DNA from: Opisthocomus hoazin
Taxonomy: Eukaryota > Chordata > Aves > Opisthocomiformes > Opisthocomidae
Length of the DNA stretch: 64,000 nucleotides
Direction of reading: 5' to 3'
Assembly: GCF_030867145.1 (NCBI RefSeq)
Contig: NC_134415.1
Location: forward strand, 67,299,300 to 67,363,299
In this document: piece after piece, positions 58,564 to 64,000 of the stretch
How positions within the stretch are numbered: position 1 is the first letter of the stretch
Layout of the letters: each line of letters starts with the position of its first letter
Notes under the pieces: model-generated
What the model saw: the letters and a program-made list of their open reading frames with translations, nothing else
The model's database searches: none
What the model was told of the DNA's origin: nothing
Translations under genes and position numbers: made by a program

Positions 58564-61500
58564 CTGCTTCTGGTGTGTGGGGCAGAATCTGTCTCAGCTT
58601 CAAGAATGGAGTGACAGAGAGAAAACTGCACTATCTGGTGCTTCCTTGAGGCACTCCCTTCATTTTCGGATCCAGGCTGCTTCTAAATCCAGCCTTATAA
58701 CGGAGCCCAAACTTTGCCTGAGTAATCAAGTTTAGATGTCAGTGATGGGGAGAGACTAATTGTTTTGGTATATTTTTTCCTCTTGAATTTCTATTTGTTC
58801 CTTCTGAAAGGGGCAAAGTCTAGTGAAAAGACTCATTGAAACTATTTTGTAGATAGAAAAGTTCTTCTCACCCTTTCCTCATACATATTATTTCAGGCTC
58901 AGCTTGCGATTTGCAACTATTTTCCAGATGACAAAATTCAGTAACCTGTACATCCACAGGTAATGGCCAGCTGCCATTAGTCCAGGCATTCTACTGGAGT
59001 TTTCCATGAATTAATAACAGTAACTTCAGAAGGGACTGCCTGAATTCAAAATTTAATTGCTTTAGAATTAGGTGGCAGGTTGGTACATGAAGATTCACTG
59101 CAATGATCTTTTAAAAAAAATCTGAGAAAAAGTAAAACATCTTGTTTGATTCATGAAACATGAACAGAGATGACTGTGGATGCTCTACCTTTTCCACTAT
59201 ATCTGCATGGTTTTGCTTATGGCAGGACACACAAGAAGTCACTTCAAAATAAAAAATACCTGTCTGGCTGCTGCAAAGATCATTCGTCAAGAGAAGAATG
59301 CTGTGGAGGGAAACTCTGACCTCTAAACCTGCAACAACAACAAAAGACAGTGTTTTAAAAGTTATTTTGAAGCCTAAATAAACCTTGACAGACTCCCCTT
59401 AAACTTCTTTTACAGTGATTAATTTCCAACTAGAGAAATATTGACTTTGAGAGAAAATGAAAATATTTCCATCTTCTTTCTCTCTAACACTGCATTATAA
59501 GATCATTTGACCTACGAGATAGAGTGGAAAATTACTATCAGTCTTGATGTTATTAGATGGATCAGGTTTCACATTTCTCTCCTTCTGTTTTGCTTTGCTT
59601 CCCCTGTATCAGCATGTCGTCTTCCCGGCTCCCTCCCCTTCAGTCTGGCTGGAGGAGGCAGAGCCCTTGGTGCTCGCGTTGCCTGGCAGGGCAGGGTGCC
59701 TGCCCTTTCTGTGGGATGATTGTGAGGACACAAGGGGTATTCAGAGGCTCATGGGAGGCCATGAGGAAAAAAACGGCCTTGCCCAAGGTATTAAATGGAC
59801 GTGGTTATGGTTACCCACCTTTGTGCTGGTTATATTCCCTGGTTATATGCAGTGGGCCATTTCAAGAATCACAGCCATTTGTCCCATCACCCTCTCCCCC
59901 CCCCGCCATTTCCCCACAGATCTCCTCTTATGGGCTTGACTAGATGCTACAAATGCCATAGGAATCTTCCAGAGGGTCTTTGATTACATAATACCTGTGC
60001 ACATGCATATACTTCAGCCTCAGATTTAATAGGAGGGTAAATAATTTATAGTCACCAGTCCCAAATATTCCTTTTTGCCTGCCACTGATAGATGGTGACA
60101 GGTACCCACTGAGTTTCATGGCAAGACTGCCTCCATCCTGCTGAGCCGTGCTCCAAAGTGCATTTACTGTCCTCTAAAAAGTCAGGGAAGGAGGAGCAGG
60201 GTGCACCAGCTGGAAAGAGAGACAGCAACCTCCTGGCAGAGGAGCAAACTTGAACACAAAACCTCCGTTGTTTATTATATGTCCCACTGAAAGTCGTCTT
60301 CATGAGGGAACCCACACAAAATTTCCTAGAGTGGTTACAGCCATTGCTCAAAAAACGTTCACAGCCTGTGTGTGTATCCCAATACTTGTTTGGCTTCAGG
60401 GACAGTGGGAGACAGAGCATCTTCTATAGCAAATATATATTTGATCCTTGCAGTTTCCAACAGAATTAGCCAATTCAAACAAGATGAAGAGCAATTAAAA
60501 AAAACCCATCTAGCTCAGATCTCTGTGTCAAAAGAGACATAGAGAAAACATCACTCAACCCCACAGAATATCCTCCAAACTTTCCTTGGAAGGGTGTGAA
60601 ATGTAAGTTGCCCATAGTTCATTGGTTTAGTAGAGGTGGTTGTAAACTACTGTGTGTCACTGCACCGAGGATTTGTCTCACCGTGTGCCCTTCCTGCAGC
60701 AAATCCCTGAAGGAAAGAATTACCTGATTTTCTATGAATCAGAAGAAAAATTGAAGTTGAGGGTTCTTGTAAAGGCAGAAGATACTAGTGGTCAATAGAT
60801 ACTAACTGCATAATATATTCCCCCCTCCACAGCACACACAATTAGCATCCAGCTAAATTCATATGTAGACACATACATAGAAAAATAAATATTCTGCTGC
60901 TACAGAAACCTTCCACAGTGTGAGGCACTGAGTTCCTTTCACGGCTAGCAACCGAAGCAAGGCTCCCTGATGTTCACTTCTTTCCAGATTCAGGTCATTA
61001 AGGTAGGGCACAGTTTACGAAAACTTTCCTTTGGAGGAGTTTTTAATTAGACTCCAATGTAACAGTCTGCTCCTAGGCACTCTCATTCAATATATAGGTG
61101 TTAAAATTGTATGTTTCTAGCTCTTTTAAAAAAAGTATTTTCATGTGGTTTTCTATAGATTACTTTATAATGGCATATTTACCAATTGCTGTTTCTCATG
61201 ACTTATGATTCTTAGCTAAAGTAAAAGTCTTAGAGATTTGAAGAATAAAGGAAAGTTTGATAGGGTTTACTGTGCAGTAGACATCAGGAGTTTAAAATGG
61301 TAACTACACACTGAAAGGTGAACAGCCAAAGCCTGCATCACTGAGAAGAACTTCTCGGCTGAGGTCCATTGATTGCAGTACTGGTGTGCCAGCTTACAGA
61401 CCATAGTCCAAAGATGTGAAATCTGTTAAATAAAAGCTGGATGAAATTAAAAGTTTACACTTTCCTGACATATATAAACATATGTTAAAAATGAGTTCTT

Positions 61501-64000
61501 TCTTCATTTTGTCAGCCTTCAGCCAACAGCTTCTGATGATTTGGCTGTACGCTGCATAAGGATACATACATGAAGAGTTAATGAACTTGGCAAGACTGAG
61601 TAAATATTTGTTTAGTATTGAAAATAGGCCCCAACCCATGTTTTTTAGGCCTGTTACACGAAGTCCAGAGTAGAAATGCTGAGTAGGACGGTACTTCTTA
61701 TCTCTCATCCTTCCACTTCCACTGTGCTCACCCCGCTCTCTTTGGGGTTCCCAAAGGTTGTTTCAGAAAAAGATTCTCTTTTCTTTTGAATTTTTATAGC
61801 AGGTGAGTACTTCCATCCTCACCCTTGGAAGGCAGAGATAGTCAACCCTCAAAGAAAGCATCGCTGGGGCTAGGATCTGGCCTGACCTCCAGAAGCGGAG
61901 AAGACACAATCCCTTCTGCTGCCAGTTGTCACTCCACAGCTTTCAGTGTTTGATATCTTGAATGAATACGACCTTCTAATACCTTTCATGAACCAGACAC
62001 TGCAGGAACCTTTCAGCTTTCATCTTGATTCACTTTAAAGCTTTCCTATTCACATTTACAAGAACAAATAGGTTTTTTTTCTCAATGAGTTTTCCCCTTT
62101 TCTCTGCAAGGGACAAAAGCCTTCTACAGGAGAACGGGCTAGTGGCCACTGTTCTGCAATAGACCCCCTCAGTGTACCTCAATTTTGCCCTGACATGGAT
62201 TAGCCAGGGGAAGAAATGTTCTACCCAAACCAAATTACCACAGAGTCATCTGTTTTCTGGGGTAAGGTTTCCCCATAACATATGAAACTGCCTGGCAATA
62301 CTGTGCCTTAGCAGGGGTTTTGAGACAAGACAGAGATGAATGAGAAGACTGTACAGGGAATCAGAAAGGAAAAGAAGGAGTTTCCTTTGTGATAAGGAAA
62401 TTAGAGCATGCCTACTTACAACTTATCACTCTGCCTAGTTAGAGAGGGGAGCAGGGGCTGGTCAAACCAGAAGGAACAATGTGTATGAGGAAACACTCAG
62501 AGACGGATGCTGAGCTGGCAGAAAGCAACATAGGTCCACTGGAGGAAACCAGTTGATTTATATCAGGCCTGGATGTAGAATGAGGATGGAGTATTCAGAG
62601 CTGAGATTTACTATTGAAAATTGACAGTTTTGTGGGGGCAGGGGAAGAAGGCCTGCCAAATAATTCACAGAATAAGATTGGGATAACTTGTGCTCTGAGC
62701 AGAGCCAAACTGCACACATGTTCTGCAGTTTCAGATGTGCCAAATTCTGGGGCTCTACATCTCCCATTTGCAAATGTCAAAACACAGCAATGATGCTTTT
62801 TCTTGATTAGCTACTTACATGTTGAAAGCATTTGACAACTGATTTATCGTCACAATGGCTGATTGGTTTATTATCTTCCCACCTCAAAATCTGACATTTT
62901 GGTAAAAGAGTGAATTACCTGATAGGACCACACAGCAGGATGGATATTGTGGCAACAGGCTGCTGCTTCTGCTGGTCTCAATGTACCAGACCATTTCTTT
63001 AGTGAAGATGTCACACTCATGTACAAGCTCAGCTATGTTCATGAATTGTTAGCACAACTGTAGTAGCTGCAGTAAGCACCTGATGTGGAAAATTAAGAGT
63101 AGCCATCTCTCTTGCATGTGTATTGCCATTGTACATTTATTGAAATCATCTTTGTTGCTCGTTTAAAAAATTAAGCACCTTTTATTGGGAGAATTACAGG
63201 AGCTCCTGTAGCTGGAGAAAACAGACAAGATCTTGAACACAGAAGCTCTTCTTCAGCAGTGCTGAAGATGTTTTTCTGAGAGACACAACAGTCTCCAAAG
63301 TATGTACAGGCTGGGAGTTACTGCCCTGTCTCCTGAAAGTTAAAACCTGCTGCCTTCTTTCCCTCTTCGCTCCGTATCTCCCTTCTAATCTGTTCTGCTC
63401 CTGTCTTTACTTCTTCTCCACTACCTATTCTTCACAGCCAGCTGGCCTTCCTTGTCCTCCTTTGTTTCACGTATGTAGAACAGGCACACTGAAAAATGTG
63501 TGATTTTCTTTAAGGTATATAAAAGCCATACTCCAACATTTGCGGTCTACAGAATATTTTCCATCCAGGAGTAGAGCACAATTTCTCTTCCTGCCTCTTT
63601 CATAGGCAGTTTGGCTTTCAGAGAAGGAACTTGTTGTATCTTCAGATCTGCATCTATAGAAGCAGCTGGAACTTAGAAGATACTGTTCCTTTTGCCAGCC
63701 AGTTTGTCACAAATCTTTTGCAAGGACTTGTGAAGTCTAAGTGCAGTGGTTTTTTGAAAACTGTTCTACGTTTTGTTGTACTATTACTGCTATTGGCACT
63801 ATTACAGGGATTACACAGCGCATCCAAAGGCTCCAAACAGAAATAAGGGGTTTTTTTCTTTCAGTAGACATTGCGTAGATAGAAATAAAAAAGGCTGTTG
63901 AGATGAAAAATACTGTAACAATTCCTTCAACTATACAATAACAAGAGGAATAGCATGAAGCAGTAACAAAGCAAATTACTTTTTCATAAAATACAATAAT
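58564..64000. other. Gene desert segment to the window end, no gene recognised
   Basis: No gene, RNA gene or clear repeat recognised. Short open frames at 59.5-60.0 kb overlap in all three plus frames and so carry no coding signal. Confidence 0.5.

Noticed and set aside
58367..58735. 122-codon plus-strand frame
   Set aside because: It crosses a 10-G homopolymer, has no recognisable domain and no promoter or splice context.
59507..59983. Overlapping frames in all three plus phases at 59.5-60.0 kb
   Set aside because: Several phases being open together indicates chance, and no family or splice signal supports one of them.
1..64000. CRISPR arrays, operons, tRNA or rRNA genes
   Set aside because: No regularly spaced repeats, bacterial gene organisation, or tRNA/rRNA sequence was seen. 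The DNA is vertebrate.

Overview
The window looks like chromosomal DNA from a sauropsid, most likely a bird. The evidence is one recognisable vertebrate single-copy gene with a spliced CDS, a 2.9 kb CR1 non-LTR retrotransposon ending in the 8-bp tail repeat (TCTATGAT)n, several old CR1/L3-like and MIR-like fragments, and no L1 or Alu. A crocodilian or turtle cannot be excluded from this sequence alone.

Layout: positions 1-1.9 kb are the flank downstream of the gene. TCF21 lies on the minus strand. Exon 2 coding is 2415-2326, a 1,518-bp intron spans 3933-2416, and exon 1 coding is 4383-3934. Together they encode 179 residues. A proximal poly(A) signal sits at 1903-1898 and promoter-type sequence extends above 4384. 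CpG-rich DNA covers about 0.96-2.9 kb and 3.65-4.6 kb, with a weaker block at about 5.15-5.65 kb. Long open frames in this GC-rich DNA are artefacts of base composition.

From about 5.7 kb to 64 kb the window is an AT-richer gene desert upstream of TCF21. I find no convincing protein-coding gene there. Only about 4 kb of it is recognisable repeat: MIR-like pieces at 12.75 and 20.16 kb, old CR1/L3 pieces at 19.6, 21.8 and 45.4 kb, a short CR1 3' end at 33.25 kb, an orphan CR1-type tail at 31.33 kb, the large CR1 at about 41.96-44.82 kb, a palindromic MITE-like element at 46.14 kb, a 41-bp tandem duplication at 30.08 kb, and microsatellites. In mammals the interval upstream of TCF21, toward EYA4, carries the antisense lncRNA TARID and regulatory elements. 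By analogy this desert is the natural place for TCF21 enhancers and an antisense transcript on the plus strand. Several splice-site-bounded blocks are flagged as weak exon candidates.

The large CR1 is dead. It is 5'-truncated, carries two frameshifts and two in-frame stops, and has lost the catalytic Asp of reverse-transcriptase motif A. I found no evidence of a new multi-gene system. The most useful leads are candidate regulatory or lncRNA features and the unusual repeat structures.
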